Shown here: positions 22,948 through 32,235 of the stretch, one piece after another
Numbering within the stretch: the stretch's first letter is position 1
Layout: each line of letters opens with the position of its first letter
From: Achromobacter anxifer
GTDB taxonomy: Bacteria; Pseudomonadota; Gammaproteobacteria; Burkholderiales; Burkholderiaceae_B
Assembly (NCBI RefSeq): GCF_903652925.1
Contig: NZ_CAHLAR010000019.1
Location: forward strand, 1 to 64,000
Direction: 5' to 3'
DNA: 64,000 bases
The notes under the pieces: generated by a model
The model's database searches: none
The model's input: only the letters and a program-made list of their open reading frames with translations
Told to the model about the DNA's origin: nothing
Translations under genes and position numbers: made by a program

Positions 22948-25202
22948 ACCCGGAACAGATGCGCGACGCGTCGCTCCTGGAATTGTTCCAGCTCGAGACC
23001 CGCACCCAGGTGCAGGTGCTGAACAACGGCCTGCTGGCGCTGGAGCACGATCCGACCTCGGCGCCCCAGCTGGAGGCTTGCATGCGTGCGGCGCATTCGC
23101 TCAAGGGCGCCGCCCGCATCGTCGACCTGCATCCCGCGGTGCGTATCGCGCACGCCATGGAGGACTGCCTGGTCGAGGCGCGCGAAGGGCGGCTGCGCCT
23201 GCAGGCGGCCGACATCGACGCGCTGCTGATGGGCGCCGACCTGTTGCAGCGCGTGGCCACGCCGGGCGCGGAATTGGGCGGAGAGATCGACGAACTGGTG
23301 GCGCGCCTGAGCAGCGCGCCGCATGCGCCGCCTGCCGCGCCCGCGGTGGCGCGCGAGCCCAAGCCTTCCGACTTCCTGCCGCCGCTGCCCGCCATCGAAG
23401 AGGCGCCCGCCGGTGCGCCGCTGCGGCGCAGTTCGGACCTGGGACTGGGCGAGGGCGAACGCGTGCTGCGCGTGACGGCGGACACGCTCAACAAATTGCT
23501 GGGCCTGTCCAGCGAGACGCTGGTGGAGTCCCACTGGATCGCACCCTTCAGCGCCTCGATGCTGCGCCTGAAACGCCTGCAGACGGGCGCGGCGCAGGCG
23601 CTGGATAACGTGCGCACCGCGCTGGCCGGACAAGCGTTGGACGCGCGCGCGCAGGCCGCGCTGGACGACGCCCACCGCATCGTCGAGCAATGCCAGCAGG
23701 AACTGTCGCGGCGCACCAGCGAAGTCGATGAGTTCGGCTGGCGCATGGGCCACCTGACCCAGCGCCTGTACGACACCGCGCTGGCCTGCCGCATGCGGCC
23801 CTTCGGCGACGGCGTGGGCGGCATGGCGCGCATGGTGCGCGACGTCGGCCGCTCGCTGGGCAAGCAGGTGCGGCTGGAGATCGAGGGCGAAGCCACCCAG
23901 GTGGACCGCGACATCCTGGAGAAGCTGGACGCGCCGCTGATGCACCTGCTGCGCAACGCGGTGGACCATGGCATCGAGATGCCGCAGGATCGGCTGCAGG
24001 CTGGCAAGCCGGCCGAAGGGCTGATCCGGCTGTCCGCGCGCCACGCGGCCGGCATGCTGCTGATCGAGTTGAGCGATGACGGCGCCGGCATCTCGCTGGA
24101 CCGGCTGCGCGTGGAAGTGATGCAGCGCAAGCTGGCCAGCACGGAGACCGCGGCCCGGCTCACCGAGGCCGAGCTTCTGGAGTTCCTGTTCCTGTCCGGC
24201 TTCAGCACCCGCGGCGAAGTCACGGAGATCTCCGGGCGCGGCGTGGGGCTGGACGTGGTGCAGACCATGGTGCGCCAGTTGCGCGGCGCGGTACGCATCC
24301 AGCAGAACACCGGGCAGGGCACGCGCTTCATGCTGGAAATGCCCTTGTCGCTGTCGGTGGTGCGCAGCCTGCTGGTTGAAGTACAGGAAGAGATCTACGC
24401 ATTGCCGCTGGCCTACGTCAACCATGCGTTGCAAGTGCGGGCGCAGGACATCGAACAGCTTGAAGGCCATCAGCATTTCCGCTTCATGGATCGCCAAATC
24501 GGGCTGGTGTCCGCGCGCCAGATCCTGCGCAAGGGCGGGACCGCGCCGGCGTCCGAGACGGTCTGCGTGGTGCTGGTGGGCGACCACGACCAGCTTTACG
24601 GCATTGCGGTGGACCGCTACGTGGGCGAGCGCACGCTGGTGGTGCAGCCGCTGGATCCGCGCCTGGGCAAGGTGCAGGACGTAATGGCGGGCGCCCTGAT
24701 GGATGACGGCACGCCGCTGCTGATCCTCGACGTGGAGGACATGCTGGTGTCCGTGCAGAAGCTGGTCGAAGGCGGCCAGCTGACGCGGGTGGACGGCGCG
24801 GGGGCGGCCGAGCAGACGCGGCGCCGCAAGCGCGTGCTGGTGGTGGACGATTCGTTGACGGTGCGGGAGCTTGAGCGCAAGCTGCTCCTGAACCGCGGCT
24901 TCGAGGTGGCCGTGGCGGTGGACGGCATGGATGGCTGGAACATGCTGCGCAACGAGGCCTTCGACCTGGTCGTGACCGACGTGGACATGCCGCGCATGGA
25001 TGGCATCGAGCTCGTGTCGCGCATCAAGGCCGATCCCAAGCTGCAAGGCCTGCCGGTGATGGTGGTGTCGTACAAGGACAGGGAAGAGGACAGGCGGCGT
25101 GGGCTCGACGCCGGTGCTGACTATTATCTGGCCAAGGGCAGCTTCCACGATGATGCGCTGCTCGACGCCGTGGAAGACCTGATCGGAAAGGCGCGAACGT
25201 GA
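22944..25202 (+). CDS. wspE: WspE, hybrid CheA-type histidine kinase with receiver domain
   Basis: The product is 752 residues. Domains in order: an HPt domain with phospho-accepting His51 (RAAHSLKGAARI); a linker; a dimerisation helix region; a CheA-type ATPase (LLRNAVDHGIE N-box, LSDDGAGISLDRL, GRGVGLDVV); a CheW-like regulatory domain; and a receiver domain with acceptor Asp679 (VVTDVDMPRMDG). In the Wsp pathway WspE phosphorylates WspR and WspF. The GTG start overlaps the wspD stop, as does its own stop with wspF. Confidence 0.92.
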   Translation: MNPEQMRDASLLELFQLETRTQVQVLNNGLLALEHDPTSAPQLEACMRAAHSLKGAARIVDLHPAVRIAHAMEDCLVEAREGRLRLQAADIDALLMGADLLQRVATPGAELGGEIDELVARLSSAPHAPPAAPAVAREPKPSDFLPPLPAIEEAPAGAPLRRSSDLGLGEGERVLRVTADTLNKLLGLSSETLVESHWIAPFSASMLRLKRLQTGAAQALDNVRTALAGQALDARAQAALDDAHRIVEQCQQELSRRTSEVDEFGWRMGHLTQRLYDTALACRMRPFGDGVGGMARMVRDVGRSLGKQVRLEIEGEATQVDRDILEKLDAPLMHLLRNAVDHGIEMPQDRLQAGKPAEGLIRLSARHAAGMLLIELSDDGAGISLDRLRVEVMQRKLASTETAARLTEAELLEFLFLSGFSTRGEVTEISGRGVGLDVVQTMVRQLRGAVRIQQNTGQGTRFMLEMPLSLSVVRSLLVEVQEEIYALPLAYVNHALQVRAQDIEQLEGHQHFRFMDRQIGLVSARQILRKGGTAPASETVCVVLVGDHDQLYGIAVDRYVGERTLVVQPLDPRLGKVQDVMAGALMDDGTPLLILDVEDMLVSVQKLVEGGQLTRVDGAGAAEQTRRRKRVLVVDDSLTVRELERKLLLNRGFEVAVAVDGMDGWNMLRNEAFDLVVTDVDMPRMDGIELVSRIKADPKLQGLPVMVVSYKDREEDRRRGLDAGADYYLAKGSFHDDALLDAVEDLIGKART

Positions 25203-26209
25203 GAGTCGGGATCGTCAATGACATGCCGATGGCAGTCGAAGTGCTGCGGCGCGCGATCGCGCTGGAGCCGGGGCTGGACCTGGCCTGGGTCGCGGCCAAT
25301 GGCCAGGAGGCCGTGGACATGTGCGCCCGCGACCGGCCGGACGTGGTGCTGATGGACCTCATCATGCCCGTCATGGACGGCGTCGAGGCCACGCGCCGCA
25401 TCATGGCGGAGACACCCTGCGCGATCGTCGTGGTCACGGCCGACGTCGCGCGGCATACCTCGCGCGTGTTCGACGCGATGGGCCACGGGGCGCTGGACGC
25501 GGCCGACACGCCGGTGGTCGGCAGTACGGACATGCGGGCGGCGGCGGCGCCGCTGTTGCGCAAGATCCGCAACGTCGGCTGGCTGATCGGCCGCTACGGC
25601 AAGCGTCCCGCCCTGACGCCGGTGGCCCAGCCCGGGCCCGAGGCGGACGCCAGGCGCCTGCTGGTCATCGGCGCCTCGGCCGGCGGCCCGCCGGCCCTGG
25701 CGCAGTTGCTGGGCGGCATTCCGCTGGGATTTCCGGCGGGCATCGTGCTGGTGCAGCACGTCGACGCCTCGTTCGCCGCAGGCATGGCGGACTGGCTCAA
25801 CGATCAGGTGGCGTTGCCCGTCAGGCTGGTGCGCGAGGGTGAAAGACCCGAACCCGGCCAGGTGCTGCTGGCCGGCACCGGCGACCACCTGCACATGCTG
25901 GCCGACGGCACGCTGCGCTACACCGAGAATCCAAAGGAAAGCCTGTACCGGCCTTCCATCGACGTCTTTTTCCATAGCGTGGCGCAGCACTGGCGCGGCA
26001 TGGCGGCCGGCGTGCTGCTGACGGGCATGGGCCAGGACGGCGCGCGCGGATTGAAGGCGCTGCGCGAGCGCGGCTACCTGACGATCGCGCAAGACCAGGC
26101 CAGCAGCGCCGTCTATGGCATGCCCAAGGCCGCGGCGGCTATGCAGGCGGCCGTGGAAGTCAGACCATTGGACCAAATCGCTTCCCGCTTGATCCAGGCC
26201 TTTGCCTGA
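25199..26209 (+). CDS. wspF: WspF, CheB-type receptor methylesterase
   Basis: The product is 336 residues. The N-terminal receiver domain has acceptor Asp53 (VVLMDLIMPVMDG). The C-terminal methylesterase has the catalytic triad Ser160 (GASAGGPP), His187 (VQHVDASF) and Asp280 (GMGQDGARG). WspF demethylates WspA and resets signalling. In Pseudomonas its loss locks the pathway on and gives wrinkly colonies. All catalytic residues are intact, so the pathway should be adjustable here. The start is a GTG overlapping the wspE stop. Confidence 0.92.
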   Translation: MRVGIVNDMPMAVEVLRRAIALEPGLDLAWVAANGQEAVDMCARDRPDVVLMDLIMPVMDGVEATRRIMAETPCAIVVVTADVARHTSRVFDAMGHGALDAADTPVVGSTDMRAAAAPLLRKIRNVGWLIGRYGKRPALTPVAQPGPEADARRLLVIGASAGGPPALAQLLGGIPLGFPAGIVLVQHVDASFAAGMADWLNDQVALPVRLVREGERPEPGQVLLAGTGDHLHMLADGTLRYTENPKESLYRPSIDVFFHSVAQHWRGMAAGVLLTGMGQDGARGLKALRERGYLTIAQDQASSAVYGMPKAAAAMQAAVEVRPLDQIASRLIQAFA

Positions 26210-26242
26210 GCGGACGACCTCGCAAGAATTCAAGGACTAACT

Positions 26243-27256
26243 ATGCAACCTCCCATTGACAGCTCGGCCATGGCGAATCTGAATTCGCACGCGGCCATGG
26301 TGCTGCTCGTCGACGATCAGGTGATGGTGGGAGAGGCCATCAGGCGGGCCCTGGCGACGGAAGGCAACATCGATTTTCATTACTGCTCGGACCCGGAAAA
26401 GGCGCTGACCGTGGCGATCCAGACCCGGCCCACCGTCATCCTGCAGGACCTGGTGCTGCCGGGCGTGGACGGCTTGAGCCTGGTGCAGGAATACCGCAAC
26501 CATCCCGTCACGCGCGACATTCCCATCATCGTGCTGTCCACCAAGGAAGATCCGGCGATCAAGAGCGCGGCCTTTGCCGCCGGCGCCAACGACTATCTGG
26601 TGAAGCTGCCGGACTCGATCGAACTGGTGGCGCGCATCCGCTACCACTCGCGCTCCTATCTGGCGCTGGTGCAGCGCGACGAGGCCTACCAGGCGCTGCG
26701 CCAGAGCCAGCAGCAGCTGCTGGAAAGCAATATGGAGCTGCGCCGCCTGACCAATTCCGACGGCCTGACCGGACTGGGCAACCGCCGCTATTTCGACGAG
26801 TACCTCAACGCCGAATGGCAGCGCGCGCGCCGCGACGGCCGCGAGATCAGCATGCTCATGATCGACGTGGACCACTTCAAGGCCTACAACGATACCTATG
26901 GCCACATCGCGGGCGACGAAGCGCTCAAGCGGGTGGCCAACACCATCTTCGCCAGTTGCGACCGGTCCACCGATCTGGCGGCCCGCTTTGGCGGCGAGGA
27001 GTTCGCGCTGGTCCTGCCCGGCACGCCGGCAGGCAGCGCGCGGCTGGCGGCCGAGAAGCTGCGGCGCGCGGTCGAGGCGCTGCAGATTCCGCAGAAGGAT
27101 ACCGGCGACGGCCCCTGGCTGACAGTCAGCATAGGCACGGCCACGGCGGTGCCGCAGGGCGAGCAGCCCTGCACCGACCTGATCCAGGTAGCCGACCGCA
27201 GCCTCTATCAGGCCAAGCGGCAGGGCCGCAACCGCGTCGTGCCCGGCGTGATGTAG
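26243..27256 (+). CDS. wspR: WspR, response-regulator diguanylate cyclase
   Basis: The product is 337 residues. The receiver domain has acceptor Asp69 ([13 protein letters not shown]). A helical linker leads to a GGDEF domain with active-site motif GGEEF at 250-254. The inhibitory I-site RSTD is at 241-244, so product feedback should work. Phosphorylated WspR makes cyclic di-GMP, which promotes exopolysaccharide production and biofilm formation. It is the last gene of the wsp operon, 33 bases after wspF, with a good ATG. Confidence 0.92.
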   Translation: MQPPIDSSAMANLNSHAAMVLLVDDQVMVGEAIRRALATEGNIDFHYCSDPEKALTVAIQTRPTVILQDLVLPGVDGLSLVQEYRNHPVTRDIPIIVLSTKEDPAIKSAAFAAGANDYLVKLPDSIELVARIRYHSRSYLALVQRDEAYQALRQSQQQLLESNMELRRLTNSDGLTGLGNRRYFDEYLNAEWQRARRDGREISMLMIDVDHFKAYNDTYGHIAGDEALKRVANTIFASCDRSTDLAARFGGEEFALVLPGTPAGSARLAAEKLRRAVEALQIPQKDTGDGPWLTVSIGTATAVPQGEQPCTDLIQVADRSLYQAKRQGRNRVVPGVM

Positions 27257-27309
27257 CCGCGCGCAAGCCGGCAGCCGACGCCGCGCGCCGGTGGGCAGGC
27301 GCGGGCGCC

Positions 27310-27789
27310 TTACAGGTGCAGCCGGGTCGAGGACTTCACCTCGTGCATCGATAGCGTGCTCAGCAGTTCCTTGACGCCGGGCAAGGTGCGCAGGCGGCTG
27401 CGCACGAATTCCGAATAGGCGTCGAAATCGCGCGCCACGATGTGCAGCAGATAGTCGTGCTGGCCGGTGGTGTTGTGGCAGGCCAGAACCTCGGGCATGG
27501 CCAGCACGCTGGCCTCGAAGGCTTGGCAAGTCTTCTCGGTGTGGTTCTCCAGCGAGATGCTGACGAAAGCCACGACCCCGATGCCCAGCGCGCGGCGGTC
27601 CAGGATCGCCTGGTAGCCGCGGATCACGCCTGACGATTCCAGGCGCTTCAGGCGCTTCCAGCAGGGCGAGGCCGACAGCGAGACGCGCTCGGCCAGTTCG
27701 GCGTTGCTGAGCCGGCCATCTTCTTGAAGGATTTTCATGATTTTCCAATCGATCGCGTCAAGTTGATGTAACAAGGCAGTGTCTTTCAT
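27310..27789 (-). CDS. Lrp/AsnC-family transcriptional regulator
   Basis: The product is 159 residues. The N-terminal helix-turn-helix is typical (LDAIDWKIMKILQEDGRLSNAELAERV, SASPCWKRLKRLE). The C-terminal RAM domain binds amino acids (YDYLLHIVARDFDAY-type segment). The frame is open to 27843, but AGGA sits five bases before the ATG at 27789 and family members begin just before the first helix. It is divergent from a methionine gamma-lyase-like gene, so it probably controls that gene in response to a sulphur amino acid. Confidence 0.88.
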   Translation of the reverse strand: MKDTALLHQLDAIDWKIMKILQEDGRLSNAELAERVSLSASPCWKRLKRLESSGVIRGYQAILDRRALGIGVVAFVSISLENHTEKTCQAFEASVLAMPEVLACHNTTGQHDYLLHIVARDFDAYSEFVRSRLRTLPGVKELLSTLSMHEVKSSTRLHL

Positions 27790-27977
27790 GAAATCCTGCT
27801 GATAGGAAACGTTATTTCTCATTATCCCTGTCTGGCAATGCAAATGGAAAGAATCTTGTGGCCGGCTGCCGCCATACTTCCATGCACCCCGGGACGGCTG
27901 GCGCTATCGTCTTTGCATGCGTGACGCGCCTGCCCGGCGGCCCGGCCGGGCCCGGAAACCAGACAGAGAGGCACACC

Positions 27978-29261
27978 ATGAGTTACTCCAGCTATCACAA
28001 GAAGGACATCTTCGGCCGTCCGCTGCACGCGGAAACGCAGATGATGTCCTACGGTTTCGATCCCTTTCTGTCGGAGGGCGCGGTCAAGCCGCCGGTGTTC
28101 CTGACGTCCACCTTCGCCTTCCGTTCGGCCGAGGACGGCGCCGAGTTCTTCGACCTGGTGTCGGGTCGCAAGGCGTTGCCCCAGGGGGAATCGGCGGGCC
28201 TGGTGTATAGCCGCTTCAACCATCCCAACCTGGAAATCGTCGAGGACCGCCTGGCCTTGCTGGACGGCTCGGAAGACGCCGCGGTGACTTCCAGCGGCAT
28301 GTCGGCGATCAGCGCCGTGTTCCTGGCCTTTCTGCGGCCGGGCGACCAACTGGTGCAGTCGGTGCCGTTGTACGGTGGCACCGAAACCCTGATCGCCAAG
28401 ATATTCCCGGAATGGGGCGTAGGCTCGACGCCCATCGAGGACGGCCTGTCCGCCCAGAGCATGCGCGCCGCGCTGGAAGCCGCGGCGGCCAAAGGGCCGG
28501 TCCGCCTCTTCTATGTCGAGACGCCCGCCAATCCGACCAATGCGCTGATCGACTTCGAGGCCATGAAGAACGAGCTGGACGCGTTCGAGACGCGGCACGG
28601 CTACCGTCCCGTGTCGGTGTGCGACAACACGCTGCTGGGGCCGATATTCCAGAAGCCGGCCGAGCACGGCGTGGACCTGTGCGTGTATTCGCTGACGAAA
28701 TACGTGGGCGGCCATAGCGATCTGGTGGCGGGCGCCGTCACCGGCAGCAAGGCGCTGATCAAGAAAGTGCGCGCCATCCGCAGCGCCTTCGGTTCGCAGC
28801 TGGATCCGCATTCCTGCTGGATGATCACGCGCTCGATGGAGACCGTGGTGCTGCGCATGAAGCAGGCGGCGCGCACGGCGACCAAGGTGGCCCAATGGCT
28901 GTCGGGCAACCCGCATGAAAAGGTACGGATATTCCATCCGGAACTGATCACGGACCGCGTCTACCAGGAGGTCTACAAGCGCCAGTGCACCGGCGCGGGT
29001 TCGACCTTCGCCTTCGTGCTGGAGGGCGGGCGCGCCAAGGCGTTCCGCTTCATCAACGCCTTGCACCTGTTCAAGTCGGCCGTCAGCCTGGGCGGCACCG
29101 AATCGCTGATCTGCCACCCGGCCTCGACCACGCATTCCGGCGTGCCCGCCGCGGAACGCGATGCGGCGGGCGTGTCCGAGGGCCTGGTCCGCGTGTCCAT
29201 CGGGCTGGAGCACGAGGAAGACCTGATCGCGGATATGGACCACGCGTTTCGCAATTGCTGA
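27978..29261 (+). CDS. Cys/Met-metabolism PLP-dependent enzyme (methionine gamma-lyase/cystathionine gamma-synthase family)
   Basis: The product is 427 residues. The PLP-binding lysine is Lys241 in YSLTKYVGGHSD. Other family marks are SRFNHPNLEIVEDRLALLDG, TSSGMSAISAVFL and FYVETPANPTN near the cofactor. Members transform methionine, homocysteine or cystathionine. The divergent Lrp-type regulator suggests a catabolic gamma-lyase, but the sequence alone does not fix the reaction. The frame opens upstream at 27858. The ATG at 27978 has AGAGAGG just upstream and the conserved sequence starts soon after. Confidence 0.82.
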   Translation: MSYSSYHKKDIFGRPLHAETQMMSYGFDPFLSEGAVKPPVFLTSTFAFRSAEDGAEFFDLVSGRKALPQGESAGLVYSRFNHPNLEIVEDRLALLDGSEDAAVTSSGMSAISAVFLAFLRPGDQLVQSVPLYGGTETLIAKIFPEWGVGSTPIEDGLSAQSMRAALEAAAAKGPVRLFYVETPANPTNALIDFEAMKNELDAFETRHGYRPVSVCDNTLLGPIFQKPAEHGVDLCVYSLTKYVGGHSDLVAGAVTGSKALIKKVRAIRSAFGSQLDPHSCWMITRSMETVVLRMKQAARTATKVAQWLSGNPHEKVRIFHPELITDRVYQEVYKRQCTGAGSTFAFVLEGGRAKAFRFINALHLFKSAVSLGGTESLICHPASTTHSGVPAAERDAAGVSEGLVRVSIGLEHEEDLIADMDHAFRNC

Positions 29262-29267
29262 TCCGCT

Positions 29268-29284
29268 GCGGCCAGGCCGGCCGC
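29268..29284 (+). terminator. Weak hairpin after the PLP-enzyme gene
   Basis: GCGGCC-AGGCC-GGCCGC forms a 6-bp GC-only stem seven bases after the stop codon. The T tract is weak (GAGCCTGCTTTCCT), so this is only a possible terminator. Confidence 0.3.
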
Positions 29285-29300
29285 GAGCCTGCTTTCCTAT

Positions 29301-29325
29301 TTATATAAAAGTCACTATATAATTC
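29301..29325 (+). promoter_or_regulatory. AT-rich promoter/operator ahead of the TetR gene
   Basis: TTATATAAAAGTCACTATAT is close to palindromic around AGT-C-ACT, and a perfect -10 box TATAAT lies at 29318-29323. No good -35 box is visible, so an activator or extended contacts may be needed. TetR proteins often bind such a dyad over their own promoter. Confidence 0.45.
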
Positions 29326-29386
29326 GTTGCCGCCCGGAGAATGCGGGCGGTGACGGATTAACCTGGGACGAGAAAGAGGAAGCGGC

Positions 29387-29977
29387 ATGTCGACACGGGG
29401 CCGGCCACGCACGTTTGACCGCGACCACGCGCTGGAGCGCGTGATGCAGGTTTTCTGGGCACAGGGCTACGAAGGGACGCAACTGGGCGACCTGACCGCA
29501 GCCATCGGCATCACGCCGCCCAGCTTTTACGCGGCCTTCGGTTCCAAGGAAGCCGCATTTCGAGAGGCCGTCGATCTGTATGTTTCGACGGCGGGGGCGG
29601 GGCCCCTGCGGGCGTTGGCGGAACATGCGAGCGCCAGGGACGCGATACGCGCCATGCTCAAGGCCAGCGTGGACGTGGCGTTGAGCGCGCCGCGATCCGG
29701 CGGCTGCCTGCTGATCCTGGGCGTGATGAATTGCCACGCCGATACCGAGCCCCTGTGCGAACTGCTCAAGAACATCCGCAGGCGTACTGCCGCGCGCATA
29801 CGCGAACGTTTGAAGCGCGGGATCGCCGAGGGCGAGTTGCCGGACGACATCGATGCCGCCTCGTTGGCGCGCTACTACGGCGCCGTGATGCAGGCGATCT
29901 CCATGCAGGCGCGGGATGGCGCTTCGAGAAAGGAATTGGAGGCGCTCATCGCTCCGGCGATGGCCGCCTTGCCCTGA
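29387..29977 (+). CDS. TetR-family transcriptional regulator
   Basis: The product is 196 residues. The N-terminal DNA-binding part is typical (RGRPRTFDRDHALERVMQVFW, then GITPPSFYAAFGSKEAAF). The C-terminal ligand domain resembles the TetR_C type found in redox or quinone-responsive regulators (SGGCLLILGVMNC). It is followed 79 bases later by a RidA-family gene in the same direction, and the pair probably forms an operon. The ligand is unknown. Confidence 0.87.
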   Translation: MSTRGRPRTFDRDHALERVMQVFWAQGYEGTQLGDLTAAIGITPPSFYAAFGSKEAAFREAVDLYVSTAGAGPLRALAEHASARDAIRAMLKASVDVALSAPRSGGCLLILGVMNCHADTEPLCELLKNIRRRTAARIRERLKRGIAEGELPDDIDAASLARYYGAVMQAISMQARDGASRKELEALIAPAMAALP

Positions 29978-30056
29978 GCCGGACCTGACGGTCCGCCGCG
30001 GCGGCCGCGGAGGACCCTCAGGCAGGCACACCACTTTGCAAGTTCAAAGGAAAAGC

Positions 30057-30554
30057 ATGGCAAATGACATGGCAGTTTCGGTCCGGCATCATCCCACTGC
30101 GACGGGCACGGTCGTCGTGCCCGCCGTGCTGCAGACCGACGTCGAACAATTCCACTACGCGCCGGCGAGGCGCGCGGGCGATTTCGTCTATCTGTCCGGA
30201 GTCGTCGCCTGCAACCCGCACGCGGCTCCCATGGACGCCGAGGAGTTCCAGCAGGAGCTGCGGCGCGTGTTCAGCCTGATCGGGCAGTTGCTGGGCGCAT
30301 GCCATGCGCGGATGGAGGACGTGGTGGAGCTGCAGATGTTCCACGTTCTGGGCGGCGGCAGGCTGGCGCTGGACAAGGCGGCGCAGCTGGCTGTGATTGC
30401 CGCCGTGCGCGACGAGTTTTTCCCCGCGCCGTATCCGGCGTGCGTCGAACTGGCGGTCGCGGACCTCAATCCCGAAGGCGGGCTGGTGGAGATCAAGGCC
30501 ACGGCGTTCGCGCCGCTGGCGCGGGTCCGCGATGGCTTCAGTTCGATGAGTTGA
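30057..30554 (+). CDS. RidA (YjgF/UK114) family protein
   Basis: The product is 165 residues, slightly longer than a core RidA (about 130). YAPARRAGDFVYLSG and YPACVELAVADLNPEGGLVEIKATA are the family's strand and trimer-interface motifs. RidA proteins hydrolyse reactive enamine or imine intermediates; subfamily members act in catabolic pathways. The usual catalytic Arg region reads PAPYPACVELAVADL, so the Arg of true RidA (before the C-terminal VEVAAL-like segment) seems replaced, which suggests a different subfamily. AAAGGA lies just before the ATG at 30057. Confidence 0.8.
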   Translation: MANDMAVSVRHHPTATGTVVVPAVLQTDVEQFHYAPARRAGDFVYLSGVVACNPHAAPMDAEEFQQELRRVFSLIGQLLGACHARMEDVVELQMFHVLGGGRLALDKAAQLAVIAAVRDEFFPAPYPACVELAVADLNPEGGLVEIKATAFAPLARVRDGFSSMS

Positions 30555-30566
30555 GGTCCGCGGCGC

Positions 30567-32078
30567 TCAGCCCGCCATGCGCCTGCGGTTGAACAGCACG
30601 AAGCACGCCGTGACCAGCAGCATCGCCGCGGCGGTGGCGATGACCGCGGCGTAGCCGGTGTCGAACGCGGTCTTGGCCAGGCGGGTCAAGGCCGCGCCCA
30701 GGTCCGAGGACAATCCGTCGGCGACGATCAGGGCCTGGTCCAGGCTGTCGCGCGCGTCGGCGGAGTGGGGCAGGCCTTCGGGCACCGACAGGGTGCGCGC
30801 ATACACGCCGGACAGGATAGAGCCCATCAGCGTGACGCCCAGGGCGCCGCCCAGCTCGTACGAAACTTCCTCGATGGAGGCCGCCATGCCGGCGCGTTCG
30901 GGCGAGGCGCTTTGCATGATGGTGCTGGACGCGGCGGTCATGGTGGCGCCGATGCCGGCGCCCAGCACGCACAGGCTGACCATCTGCGGCAGCAGCGCGG
31001 CGTCGTAGCTCAGCAGGTAGCCGGCCATGCCCAGGCCCGAGACTAGCAGCGACAGGAACACCATGGTGCCGCTGTTGACGCGCCCCAGCAGCCAGCCGGC
31101 CAGCGGGCCGGAGATGAAGGCGGCCAGCGACAACGGCAGGATGAACAGCGCCGCCTGCAGCGGCGACATGCCCATGACCAGTTGCAGCCGCTGGCTGAAG
31201 ACCAGTTCCATGCCCAGCAGGGCCGCCGCGGCGAACAGCGCGGCGGCCACGGCCGAGCTGAAGCTGGGGTTGCGGAAGATGGCGAAGTCGATCAGCGGAT
31301 AGGGGCGAGCGCGCTGGCGCCGCACGAACACGGCCAGCATGGCGGCGCCTGCCGCGCAGGCCAGGCCGGCATGCAGCCACGACGGGTCGGTCTTGCCCAG
31401 TTCCTTCAAGGCATAGGCGCACAGGATCAGCCCGGCCATGACTTGCAGCGAGCCCAGCAGATCCCAGGGGCGCGAGCCATCCGGGCGGCTGGCCGGGATG
31501 TAGCGCCAGGCCAACGGCAGGGCCAGCAGCACGATGGGCACGTTGATGAGGAACACGGAGCCCCACCAGAAATGCTCCAGCAGCACGCCGCCCACGACGG
31601 GGCCGACCGCCGCGCCGCCCGAGGCCACCGAGGCCCAGACGCCGATCGCGACGGCGCGCTCGCGCTCGTCGGCGAAGGTCAGCCGCAGAATGGACAGGGT
31701 GGCAGGCATCATCATGGCGGCGCCCACCGCCAGCAGCGCGCGCGCCGCGATCAGCGTGGCCGCGCCGGGCGAATAGGCCGCGGCCAGCGAGGCCGTGCCG
31801 AAAACGACCAATCCCGCCATGAACAGGCGCTTGTGGCCCAGGCGGTCGCCCAGCGTGCCCATGCCCAGCAGCAGGCCGGACACGACCAGCGCGTAGATGT
31901 TCACGATCCACAGCTTTTCCGACGCGTTGACGTTCAGTTCGTGCGTCAGCCGGGGCAGGGCGGTGTACAGGACGGTCATGTCGACCACGATCAACAGCAA
32001 GGCGCTGGACACGATGGCCAGCACCAGCCAGCGGCCGGGCGCGGCCGTGGCGACAGCGTTCGGTTCAGTCCGCTGCAT
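30567..32078 (-). CDS. MFS multidrug transporter, DHA2 (14-helix) family
   Basis: The product is 503 residues. It has the DHA2 signature LLIVVDMTVLYTALPRL in helix 1, motif A GTLGDRLGHKRLF, and a GGAAVGPVVGGVLLEHFWW motif C. It resembles SmvA and QacA, exporters of cationic biocides and dyes. AAGGAG lies eight bases before the ATG at 32078. The gene is divergent from a LysR gene at 32236, with a striking palindrome in between, so the pair looks like a ligand-induced efflux system. Confidence 0.87.
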   Translation of the reverse strand: MQRTEPNAVATAAPGRWLVLAIVSSALLLIVVDMTVLYTALPRLTHELNVNASEKLWIVNIYALVVSGLLLGMGTLGDRLGHKRLFMAGLVVFGTASLAAAYSPGAATLIAARALLAVGAAMMMPATLSILRLTFADERERAVAIGVWASVASGGAAVGPVVGGVLLEHFWWGSVFLINVPIVLLALPLAWRYIPASRPDGSRPWDLLGSLQVMAGLILCAYALKELGKTDPSWLHAGLACAAGAAMLAVFVRRQRARPYPLIDFAIFRNPSFSSAVAAALFAAAALLGMELVFSQRLQLVMGMSPLQAALFILPLSLAAFISGPLAGWLLGRVNSGTMVFLSLLVSGLGMAGYLLSYDAALLPQMVSLCVLGAGIGATMTAASSTIMQSASPERAGMAASIEEVSYELGGALGVTLMGSILSGVYARTLSVPEGLPHSADARDSLDQALIVADGLSSDLGAALTRLAKTAFDTGYAAVIATAAAMLLVTACFVLFNRRRMAG

Positions 32079-32161
32079 GGTTCTACTCCTTAAGCCGGGA
32101 CGCCTTGCCGCGTCGCGCAGGCGGGCGGGGCCGGGATGGCCGGGTCTCGGGGGTCGCCATT

Positions 32162-32216
32162 ATCCATCTTGCAATTCGCATAAAAAAGTTTGAATCCATC
32201 TATAAAATAGATGGAT
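32162..32216. promoter_or_regulatory. Perfect palindromic operator between the DHA2 exporter and LysR genes
   Basis: ATCCATCTAT (32194-32203), spacer AAA, ATAGATGGAT (32207-32216): a perfect 10-bp inverted repeat. A further ATCCATCT half-site lies at 32162-32169, 32 bases upstream (three helical turns). LysR proteins bind a dyad recognition site plus a secondary site, which fits this layout. Confidence 0.65.
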
Positions 32217-32235
32217 CGTGTTTGGAGGATGAAAC

